From Ignavibacteria bacterium (GTDB lineage Bacteria; Bacteroidota; Ignavibacteria; Ignavibacteriales; Melioribacteraceae): DNA of 5,749 bases. Each line of letters opens with the position of its first letter. Positions within the stretch are counted from its first letter, which is position 1. Where the stretch lies: contig DAIEQT010000435.1 of NCBI GenBank assembly GCA_027347545.1, positions 1-5,749 on the forward strand. Direction: 5' to 3'. The notes below the pieces were generated by a model that was not told where the DNA came from, searched no databases, and was given only the letters and a program-made list of their open reading frames with translations. Both the position numbers and the translations under genes were made by a program. Positions 1 to 5,749 of this stretch are shown one piece after another.

Positions 1-2089
1 TGAATTCCGGATTCTGGAAAAAGTGTCCGTACGAAAAATGTATAACACCTTCGGCTGTAATTGGGAATGAAATACCAATACGGGAACTGAATTGCGATTT
101 AGCGCTTGGTTTCTTGTACCAGAAAGCTTGTTTCTCTGCTACAGAATATTCTACCAATTGATCCGTCGGTAAATTTGGATCGTAGTTTTTGTAAATGTTG
201 CTCATCTTGAATGGAGCGTAAATCTGCGGGTCTTTTACATCTGCTAAAATTCTTCCATCGGAATCAAAGTAATCGAAACGAAGCCCTACATTTATAATTA
301 ACTCTTCAAATTCTATTTTATCTTGAATGAAAGCAGCAAATTCTTTTGGCTTTGCAGTATAGAAAGTGTGGTAAGGAGTGTAAGTTTCCGGTACTATCGG
401 TCTGTATGTAGCATCATCGAATTGCAAATTATAATAATCTTGCATCAAGTCGTGTATTCTTGCAGTGAATCCTAATTTCACCATGTTCACTTTATTAATC
501 TGACTTGTAAGATCAGCATTCACAGAAACGTATTTACTAAATGCCTTGGATCTTCCAACATCGTTTCCCCAATAATTAAAGTCGCTTGGATTGTTTTTAA
601 CCTGAACATCATCTTCCGGTCCCGGTTTAAACATATACTCTTGAAAATCACCGGTGTTAGTAGGTATATATCTGTAATCGTAAGGATCTTCGTATGCGTA
701 ACTTTTGTTATCATTCTTATAGTAGCTGGCTTTTACATCTAAAAAAGTAGAGTTACTAAAAATATAGCTTAGCGAAAGAATGTGTGTTGATCTATTTGTG
801 GACCAAAATCTACCGCCATCCGGCAAATATTTATCGTACGCACTGTAGCTTAAATCGTTGTTGTAATACAAACCGTAACTAATATTAAATGAAGAGGAAT
901 TGTAGAATAGTTTTGCTTGAGTAGAGTAACCTCTATACCAGCCGAGCGGAACCATCGCATTATCAGCCTGAACAAATGAATTTACAGTATCGCTAACGGG
1001 GCTCCAAACACCCCAAGGCATGTAGTATCTTACACCCATTTCTCCACCGGGACTGTAATTATATCTTCCCGCAATAAAGTAAGAAAGAGAATTTCCAGTA
1101 AATGGAATTGGACCGGAGAGATTTACTTGAATATCTTGTCTCTTCAAAGGATTGTAAGAATTCATGTAAGTTTTTTTTGTCTCCCAAGGTTTCGTTTCAA
1201 TCAAAGATCTGAAATTCGTTCCCCCGCCGAGATATGGTGAAAAATCGTACGGCAGCTTTCCGGATTTAGAAGCCAGTGATTGCGCAACTGCATCTGCCCA
1301 CGCAGCATTATCCATAACTGTATGAAGTTCTTTATCAAAACTAAGATTGTCTCCGAAGAATCCGGTTACGTTAGCTGTAAAGTGTTCTGTTCCTTTCTTT
1401 GTTACAATATTTACAACACCGGATAAGGCTTGACCATACTCGGCATTAAACGTTCCGGTGATTGCTTTTAATTCTTCTATTGATTGATCATCAATGCTAA
1501 TACCGGAGCTTCTGTTAATAGGATTAACAACCTGAACACCATCAACCATGTAAGTTATTTCTGATGAACGGCCACCGCGAATATGCAAAGCGCCGCCCGC
1601 ATCCCTTGTAATTCCCGCTTGCAGACTAAGAATGCTGGCAACATCTCTTACCGGAAGATCTTGAATTTGATCGGACTGCATACTTCTTTCGGATGAAGTT
1701 AAATCCTTTTGTATAACTCTCTTTGCCGAAACTGTAACTTCTTGGCCAAGTTGAACAGAGGATGCCCTCAACTCAAAATTTATTTTTGTTGTTAGATCAA
1801 CTTGAACGCGAATTTGCTCGACAACTTGAGAAGTGTAACCAATGTAGGAAGCTTTTAGTTTGTAAACTCCCGGTGGTATATTGATAATGTAGAACTCACC
1901 GTCAATATCGGTAGCGGCACCTAAAGATGTTCCTTCAAGCATTACGGTTACCCCAACCAATGGTTCTTTTGTGTCAATATCAACAACCTTTCCGGAAATT
2001 TTTCCAGTGGTTCCGGCGTAGATTGATACTGAGCATGCGAATAGGATGATGAGTATTATCCGAAAACTTGTTAAAATTTTCTTATCCAT
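1..2089 (-). CDS. TonB-dependent outer-membrane receptor with N-terminal carboxypeptidase-regulatory-like domain (3' end cut off by window)
   Basis: This is a gated outer-membrane beta-barrel transporter that imports a ligand using TonB/ExbBD energy. The frame is open for 696 codons from the ATG at 2089 to the left window edge, so the C-terminal part of the barrel is missing. Residues 1-25 look like a signal peptide (basic start, hydrophobic IILIILFA, likely cut after SIYA). Residues 29-108 match the carboxypeptidase-D regulatory-like beta-sandwich (GKVVD, GVTVMLEGTSLGAATD, DGEFYI, PPGVYKLKASYIGY). EVTVSAKR at 117-124 resembles a TonB box. The plug spans about 135-235, with IRGG at 170-173, MVDGV at 181-185 and EYGQALSGVVNIVTKKG at 217-233. 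From about 236 the sequence is aromatic-rich and alternating, as in a 22-strand barrel. The ATG at 2089 was chosen because AAGGA lies 7 nt upstream. The gene lies downstream of a T9SS-exported, probably glycan-binding protein on the same strand, which suggests a polymer-derived substrate. The real substrate cannot be read from the sequence. No SusD partner is visible. The family call is secure; the SusC-like role is inference. Confidence 0.93.
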   Translation of the reverse strand, partial: MDKKILTSFRIILIILFACSVSIYAGTTGKISGKVVDIDTKEPLVGVTVMLEGTSLGAATDIDGEFYIINIPPGVYKLKASYIGYTSQVVEQIRVQVDLTTKINFELRASSVQLGQEVTVSAKRVIQKDLTSSERSMQSDQIQDLPVRDVASILSLQAGITRDAGGALHIRGGRSSEITYMVDGVQVVNPINRSSGISIDDQSIEELKAITGTFNAEYGQALSGVVNIVTKKGTEHFTANVTGFFGDNLSFDKELHTVMDNAAWADAVAQSLASKSGKLPYDFSPYLGGGTNFRSLIETKPWETKKTYMNSYNPLKRQDIQVNLSGPIPFTGNSLSYFIAGRYNYSPGGEMGVRYYMPWGVWSPVSDTVNSFVQADNAMVPLGWYRGYSTQAKLFYNSSSFNISYGLYYNNDLSYSAYDKYLPDGGRFWSTNRSTHILSLSYIFSNSTFLDVKASYYKNDNKSYAYEDPYDYRYIPTNTGDFQEYMFKPGPEDDVQVKNNPSDFNYWGNDVGRSKAFSKYVSVNADLTSQINKVNMVKLGFTARIHDLMQDYYNLQFDDATYRPIVPETYTPYHTFYTAKPKEFAAFIQDKIEFEELIINVGLRFDYFDSDGRILADVKDPQIYAPFKMSNIYKNYDPNLPTDQLVEYSVAEKQAFWYKKPSAKSQFSSRIGISFPITAEGVIHFSYGHFFQNPEF

Positions 2090-2096
2090 TATGTGG

Positions 2097-2101
2097 TCCT
2101 T
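2097..2101 (-). promoter_or_regulatory. Ribosome binding site of the TonB-dependent receptor gene
   Basis: AAGGA on the minus strand sits 7 nt before the ATG at 2089. It decides between that ATG and an in-frame ATG six codons upstream (2107), which has no purine-rich site before it and would put DH (MNKDHI) in front of the signal peptide. The rest of the gap up to the preceding terminator (2102-2209) is AT-rich and shows no promoter I can call with confidence, neither a clear -35/-10 pair nor a GG-N10-GC sigma-54 element. Confidence 0.7.
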
Positions 2102-2209
2102 ATTCATTCTAAATCTTTATTGATATCAGGATTGGTCTGCATTTCATGTGCATTTTTGATATAGAATCTTCCAAGAAGAAAATTACGATCAGTTTGCATT
2201 TTAATAAGT

Positions 2210-2244
2210 AAAAAAAGGATGGCAAGTTTTGCTTGCCATCCTTT
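2210..2244 (-). terminator. Intrinsic terminator after the surface-protein gene
   Basis: Read on the minus strand, a 13-bp perfect stem (2244-2232 with 2226-2214; core CTTGCCATCC paired with GGATGGCAAG) closes a 5-nt CAAAA loop. It runs directly into seven U residues (2216-2210). The stem starts 9 nt after the TAA stop at 2256-2254. This is a strong Rho-independent terminator for the gene that ends at 2254. The A-tract on the other arm could give some function in the opposite direction, but no plus-strand gene needs it. It separates the surface-protein gene from the TonB receptor gene, so the receptor needs either read-through or its own promoter. Confidence 0.93.
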
Positions 2245-2253
2245 AGAGTGTTA

Positions 2254-5220
2254 TTACTTCATCAACATCATTTTCTTTGTCTGAACAAAGTCGCCTGCAA
2301 TAATTCTATAGACATAAACACCGCTTGCGTATCTGGAAGCATCAAAACGAACTTGATAGAAACCAGCGTTTTGTTTGGTGTTTACTAATGTAGCTACTTC
2401 ACGTCCAAGTACATCATAGATTTTTAATGTTACTTGTGCTTCTTTAGGAAGATCATATTTAATTGTAGTTGTTGGATTGAATGGATTTGGATAATTGTTT
2501 GACAACGCAAACTCTGTTGGTAATGAATTATCTTCTACGTCAACTGTAGGAGCTCCAACTACTTCCATGTATCCCCAATCATCCGGACGTTTCCAACCTT
2601 CATCTGTTTTACCAGTACCATCGTTTGGTTTTCCGCCAACTTGAACAATCAATGATCTTTGAGTATCGCCAATATTCGGGTCCCAATCGTTTCCATCAAT
2701 TCTGATAGGCATCCACATACCATTGTTTAACAAGAATTTACCATTAGCAGCAAGTTTGTTCAAATCAATTTTAGCTTCAATTACATATCCATCACCTGTA
2801 AATTTCTGGAATACTGTTGATTCAACGCCGTCGGTTGTTGAGGCAGCGCCACCATCACGAGTAGTTTGACCGAGTGCATTAAAACCAATTCTATAATCGC
2901 CATTCTTTGAATCAAGATTCTTAGCATGATAAGATTTTAAAATCTTTGCATCATAGAATCCCATATAGAATTCCAGAGCATCACCTTCCCAAGCTTGTTG
3001 AGTTGCAACCTGTCTTAAATCGTCGTCATCAACTACAGCAGAGATGTACAAGTACTTATCATCAATTACCAAAGTAGTTTTGAAGTTCATATCAACTGAG
3101 TAATTATCCCACTTCTTACCATTATTAAAATCTACACCACTTGCATAAGTACCAGCTTCCGGTTTAATTTCATTTACTCGGTAAGTATCAAATTCCGCAT
3201 CCAACCCATCAAGAACAAATTTTGATGCAAAGTTTTTTACATACTGAATTTTGTATGTCTTGGTTGTTTTGACACTAATTGGACCTACTTTTGATTCGGA
3301 AGCCAATGCAGTTTCGTTTACCCCATCGAAAGACGTTAGAGCATAATAATAATTCTTTGTTGCTCCATCGGAAGAATAAGGGCGTGTAATATATGTTTGC
3401 ATTCCGTGAGGGATATCGGAAACTATTTTTTGTACGCTAGCAGCTTTCAAATCCGTAATTGGGCTAAGGCTTTGATATAAGTTGTAAGTCTCTGTTCCCA
3501 GAGTATTATCAACCCAATCAATTTGTACATAATCATAAGATTGAGTAGAAGGTAGTACAAAAGTTACGGCTTTACCGGTTGCCTTCGGCGCAACTACTGT
3601 TCCCTTTGGTTCAGGAATACCTACAACAGTTAAGTTATCGAATAAGAAATCGCCTTTAAAAGTGCCTGCACCCGGATAATAAACTTGAATACCGACAGTA
3701 ACATTTTTAGTAGGATCGGCAATAGCTTTATCTGCTATAAGTTTAGAAATATCTTGACTGATTGTCTGCCATTTACCTTTAACTATCTGACCAGCAGCTT
3801 TTACAGTATCAACTACTTTCCATGGATATTCATTCCATCCGCCTTCAGGACCATTAACTATCAAACCTACTTGACCGGTTCCATCAACTGGTATATCCGC
3901 CGAAACGAAAACATCTATTGTTATTGCAGTAGCAGTTGCAACCGGATCTTTTGATGAAATAGCTACATTTCCTTTTGAAATAGCTAATTTCATATCGCCA
4001 GCAGCAGCACCTTTACTGAAATCAGATGAAAGTTTTAGAACTCCTTTTCCATCAACACTAGCTTGTGCCAGAGCAACGAAAGGAGGGGTTGACCACCATT
4101 TACCAAATCCTTGTGTTCCGGCAGCAGCGGCTTCAAAATTGCTTACAACCCATTTACTTCCAACTGCTATACCATTAGAATGTACGTTATCAACATAGAT
4201 TTTCCCCTTCCATGTTTTATTAGCAGATTTAGCTCCGCCTAATTCAATGCCGACAGCTTCAAGAGCACCTTTTGTTTTATCAAAATTAGCTGAAGTAGCG
4301 CCTTTTGCATCTAAATCGAAATTGAGTGGAAACCACTTTTCTTTCGGAATATCTTTAGCATAAAAAATTACATCTTGCCAATCCCAGTTTACCGGAGCTT
4401 GAGCAAAAACTTTGAATGCAATGGAATCTGGAGTATCTTTTGTTAAATAGACATAATAAGTCAACATTCTAGCTGTTGAACCATCAACTTTAGTTTTTGA
4501 GAAAGCTGCTTGTTTGTTTCCTGCAAGTGATAAATCCATTTCAACAGCCAAAACACCAGCTGTCTTTGCACTTGGATCTGCAACTTTGGCAATAGAAACG
4601 AAACTATCACCCCAGCCTTTAGCAAATCCGCCGGTTGTTGATTCAAAATCTGCTACAACTACCGGTTGAACACCAACTAAGCTAACATTATCAATATAAA
4701 CAGAACCTTTCCAAGCAGTTGTAACTGCTGAACCTCCTAATTCAATACCAACTGCTTCAAGAGCACCTTTTGTTTTATCAAAATTAGCTGAGGTGGCTCC
4801 TTTTGCATCCAAATCAAAATTGAGAGGATACCATTTTTCTTTAGGAATATTTTTTGCCAAATAAATTACATCTTGCCAATCCCAATTAACAGGACCCTGA
4901 GCAAAAACCTTAAAAGCTAATTGGTCTGGTGTATCTTTTTTTAGATAAACCCAATAGGTAATAACATGAGCTGTTGCTGCATCCAGTTTTGTTTTAGAAA
5001 TTGCGGCTTGTTTGTTACCGGCAAGAGAAAGATCCATTTCAACACCTAAAACACCAGCTGTTTTTCCACTTGGATCAGCAACTTTGGCAATAGAAACAAA
5101 ACTGTCGCCCCAGCCTTTTCCAAATCCATTGGTTGTTGATTCAAAATCTGCTATTACTTGGGGAAATGCCCAACCAGACATGAGGAGAATACCAACAACT
5201 GTTAGTAATGCTTTTTTCAT
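2254..5220 (-). CDS. Secreted multi-module, probably carbohydrate-binding surface protein with T9SS type A sorting domain
   Basis: The 988-residue protein is predicted to cross the inner membrane by Sec and the outer membrane by the type IX system, then stay on the surface or be released. Residues 1-20 form a signal peptide (MKKALL, hydrophobic core, GWAFPQ). Modules at about 22-184 and 187-350 are near-identical beta-sandwich repeats opening with ADFESTT and closing with WKG and a (Y)(I/V)DNV strand. They share NWDWQD (W113/W115, W279/W281) and KEKW (W130, W296). A third, diverged copy at about 357-534 keeps NFE, WW375-376, W462/W467, KGKW484 and FKGDFLFDNL. Residues 540-650 look like a fibronectin-III-like domain. 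Residues 664-888 resemble a CBM9-like domain (DDKYLYISAVVDDDD, WEGDALEFYMGFYD, YVIEAKIDL). Residues 899-988 are the T9SS sorting domain (NYPNPFNP at 909-916). No hydrolase motif is evident, so binding or adhesion is more likely than catalysis; glycan binding is inferred from fold type and surface tryptophans. The start at 5220 is fixed by AGGAGGT. An in-frame extension to 5361 would begin inside the sigma-54 promoter and lacks a signal peptide at its N-terminus. Confidence 0.92.
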   Translation of the reverse strand: MKKALLTVVGILLMSGWAFPQVIADFESTTNGFGKGWGDSFVSIAKVADPSGKTAGVLGVEMDLSLAGNKQAAISKTKLDAATAHVITYWVYLKKDTPDQLAFKVFAQGPVNWDWQDVIYLAKNIPKEKWYPLNFDLDAKGATSANFDKTKGALEAVGIELGGSAVTTAWKGSVYIDNVSLVGVQPVVVADFESTTGGFAKGWGDSFVSIAKVADPSAKTAGVLAVEMDLSLAGNKQAAFSKTKVDGSTARMLTYYVYLTKDTPDSIAFKVFAQAPVNWDWQDVIFYAKDIPKEKWFPLNFDLDAKGATSANFDKTKGALEAVGIELGGAKSANKTWKGKIYVDNVHSNGIAVGSKWVVSNFEAAAAGTQGFGKWWSTPPFVALAQASVDGKGVLKLSSDFSKGAAAGDMKLAISKGNVAISSKDPVATATAITIDVFVSADIPVDGTGQVGLIVNGPEGGWNEYPWKVVDTVKAAGQIVKGKWQTISQDISKLIADKAIADPTKNVTVGIQVYYPGAGTFKGDFLFDNLTVVGIPEPKGTVVAPKATGKAVTFVLPSTQSYDYVQIDWVDNTLGTETYNLYQSLSPITDLKAASVQKIVSDIPHGMQTYITRPYSSDGATKNYYYALTSFDGVNETALASESKVGPISVKTTKTYKIQYVKNFASKFVLDGLDAEFDTYRVNEIKPEAGTYASGVDFNNGKKWDNYSVDMNFKTTLVIDDKYLYISAVVDDDDLRQVATQQAWEGDALEFYMGFYDAKILKSYHAKNLDSKNGDYRIGFNALGQTTRDGGAASTTDGVESTVFQKFTGDGYVIEAKIDLNKLAANGKFLLNNGMWMPIRIDGNDWDPNIGDTQRSLIVQVGGKPNDGTGKTDEGWKRPDDWGYMEVVGAPTVDVEDNSLPTEFALSNNYPNPFNPTTTIKYDLPKEAQVTLKIYDVLGREVATLVNTKQNAGFYQVRFDASRYASGVYVYRIIAGDFVQTKKMMLMK
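4171..5157 (-). repeat. Tandem in-gene duplication, two ~0.5-kb copies encoding modules 1 and 2
   Basis: Copy 1 occupies 5157-4669 and copy 2 occupies 4662-4171, with a period of 498 bp (166 codons) over most of their length. By eye the two modules share roughly 80% of residues, with a one-codon length difference just before the WKG motif. The longest exact DNA run I found is 38 bp (4256-4293 matching 4754-4791). Elsewhere many differences are synonymous, for example the P-V-N-W-D codons differ (CCGGTAAAC versus CCTGTTAAT). This points to an older duplication kept under protein-level constraint, or patchy gene conversion, rather than a very recent copy. The third module (4152-3619) is a distant relative and is not alignable at DNA level by eye. 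Confidence 0.92.
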
Positions 5221-5223
5221 CTG

Positions 5224-5230
5224 ACCTCCT
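5224..5230 (-). promoter_or_regulatory. Strong Shine-Dalgarno site fixing the start of the surface-protein gene
   Basis: AGGAGGT on the minus strand lies 3 nt before the ATG at 5220 (4 nt if counted from AGGAGG). It is a full match to the anti-Shine-Dalgarno sequence. The codons that follow (MKKALLTVVG) form a normal signal peptide. Together these outweigh the longer in-frame start at 5361. Confidence 0.88.
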
Positions 5231-5344
5231 AAAAGGATTTTATGGTTTTTTGTATTCGTTGTATATGAACTGATTTCCTCAGAATAAAAAATTTTATTTG
5301 AAAGGAATGTCCCATCTCTTGAATACTTTGAGTGAAGATAGACT

Positions 5345-5360
5345 TGCATATATAGTGCCA
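5345..5360 (-). promoter_or_regulatory. Sigma-54 (RpoN) -24/-12 promoter of the surface-protein gene
   Basis: On the minus strand the sequence is TGGCACTATATATGCA, matching the consensus TGGCAC-N5-TTGCA at every fixed position except one (A for the first T of TTGCA). The GG (5359-5358) and GC (5347-5346) are separated by exactly 10 nt, the invariant sigma-54 spacing. An upstream T (TTGGCAC) further fits the family. Transcription would start near 5335-5333 and give a leader of about 115 nt. Sigma-54 promoters need an AAA+ enhancer-binding protein, so expression would be switched by a dedicated signal. No activator gene is in this window. The match is sequence-only and not experimentally shown. 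Confidence 0.72.
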
Positions 5361-5417
5361 AATCACAGGCTTCATTTTAATTGTTTAATAACTTTTATTC
5401 ATACATTTTTAACAAGC

Positions 5418-5428
5418 AGACTCCGTCT
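5418..5428. promoter_or_regulatory. Short palindrome upstream of the sigma-54 promoter, possible activator site
   Basis: AGAC-TCC-GTCT is a 4+4 inverted repeat centred about 90 nt upstream of the predicted transcription start. Enhancer-binding proteins of the sigma-54 system usually bind in this distance range. An AT-only imperfect palindrome follows at 5442-5456. With such short arms it may be chance; it is listed only because of its position. Confidence 0.2.
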
Positions 5429-5579
5429 CTCTTTATCATTATAATAAATTTTATTAATACGATAAATGCTATCACAGTTTAATTGGTGGATGATGTTGAG
5501 TGAATTACGGCAAATCCAAGCGGTATATATTTCATTATTTTTATGAAAAATTTTTGCGGGAATTTTTTACTCAAAGGAA

Positions 5580-5608
5580 TCAATCCCTCTCAATTTAAGA
5601 GGGATTGA
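5580..5608. terminator. Perfect 11-bp hairpin, possible terminator of a neighbouring gene beyond the right edge
   Basis: TCAATCCCTCT (5580-5590) pairs perfectly with AGAGGGATTGA (5598-5608) around a 7-nt loop; flanking GGAA (5576-5579) can also pair with TTCC (5611-5614) across a 2-nt bulge. The stem has a run of G:C pairs, but neither side is followed by a clean T-tract, only T-rich sequence on the plus strand (TTTCCTTTTATACTTTT). It may end transcription of a minus-strand gene outside the window, or act as a bidirectional barrier upstream of the sigma-54 promoter. Direction is undecided. Confidence 0.45.
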
Positions 5609-5749
5609 ATTTCCTTTTATACTTTTGGCAATGAACTTATCTGTTCATATAAAGTGGATCATTATCGAATACTTTTACGCTAGTAACTCACGTTACGCAT
5701 GAGTTGAATTACGTGAATTATTTTTAGTGAAACTTGGTGTTTTAGTGCC

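Larger units (their letters stand above)
5362..5749. other. Intergenic region without a recognisable gene
   Basis: This stretch of nearly 390 nt is AT-rich and broken by stops in all frames; only fragments of about 20-25 codons can be read. It holds the upstream side of the sigma-54 promoter, the strong hairpin at 5580-5608, smaller inverted repeats (ATGAAC/GTTCAT at 5631-5648) and a 9-bp direct repeat TGAATTACG (5501-5509 and 5705-5713). A minus-strand frame entering from the right edge and stopping near 5681 could be the last ~22 residues of another gene, but nothing supports it. Confidence 0.6.

Noticed and set aside
520..714. 64-codon minus-strand open frame
   Set aside because: It lies wholly inside the receptor gene in another frame on the same strand; composition is unlike a protein and there is no ribosome site.
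2014..2089. Lipoprotein signal in the TonB receptor (LFAC in the signal peptide)
   Set aside because: The cysteine at residue 19 is preceded by LFA, a poor lipobox, and a better type I cleavage site (SIYA) follows at about residue 25. Barrel receptors of this family are not usually lipoproteins.
2105..2107. Alternative in-frame ATG for the TonB receptor
   Set aside because: No Shine-Dalgarno sequence precedes it, whereas AAGGA is well placed for the ATG at 2089.
3685..3954. 89-codon plus-strand open frame
   Set aside because: It is antisense to module 3 of the surface protein, rich in I, N, Y, F and S from reverse-complemented codons, with no start signal or recognisable motif.
4461..4646. 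61-codon minus-strand open frame
   Set aside because: It is a frame-shifted shadow of module 2 and has no independent start signal.
5012..5224. 70-codon plus-strand open frame
   Set aside because: It is antisense to the signal peptide and module 1; the good ribosome site and protein motifs belong to the other strand.
5580..5608. CRISPR repeat or mobile-element end at the hairpin
   Set aside because: The palindrome occurs once, there is no regular spacing of repeats, and no transposase or target-site duplication is visible.

Overview
The window reads as low-GC DNA from a Gram-negative, two-membrane bacterium of the Bacteroidota/Chlorobi side of the tree, most likely Ignavibacteriota (Ignavibacterium/Melioribacter-like). 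The main clue is the C-terminus of the large protein, with its NYPNPFNP motif, YDVLGREVATLVN stretch and final KKMMLMK. This is the type A sorting signal of the type IX secretion system (T9SS), in the form common in Ignavibacteria and neighbouring phyla. Good Shine-Dalgarno sequences and an outer-membrane TonB-dependent receptor with an N-terminal carboxypeptidase-regulatory-like domain fit this. The taxonomic call is an inference.

Both genes lie on the minus strand, so the window is transcribed right to left. Positions 5749-5362 hold no convincing gene. They contain a strong hairpin (5580-5608), some short palindromes and, at the left edge of this stretch, a near-consensus sigma-54 (-24/-12) promoter at 5360-5345. 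About 115 nt downstream of the predicted transcript start, gene 1 (5220-2254) begins behind an AGGAGGT ribosome site. It encodes a 988-residue secreted surface protein. In order it has a signal peptide, two nearly identical tandem beta-sandwich modules, a third diverged copy, a fibronectin-III-like linker domain, a CBM9-like domain and a T9SS sorting domain. No catalytic domain is visible. A textbook intrinsic terminator (2244-2210) follows 9 nt after the stop codon.

Gene 2 starts at 2089 with its own ribosome site and runs off the left edge (696 residues visible). It encodes a TonB-dependent outer-membrane receptor: signal peptide, carboxypeptidase-regulatory-like domain, plug and part of the barrel. 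No SusD gene is in view.

The simplest joint reading is a surface capture-and-import pair. The T9SS-exported, multi-module, probably glycan-binding protein would hold a polymer or its fragments at the cell surface, and the TonB receptor would import a ligand. The sigma-54 promoter would place the first gene under an activator that responds to a specific signal. Co-function is inferred from adjacency, shared strand and domain content; the terminator between the genes means they need not share one transcript.
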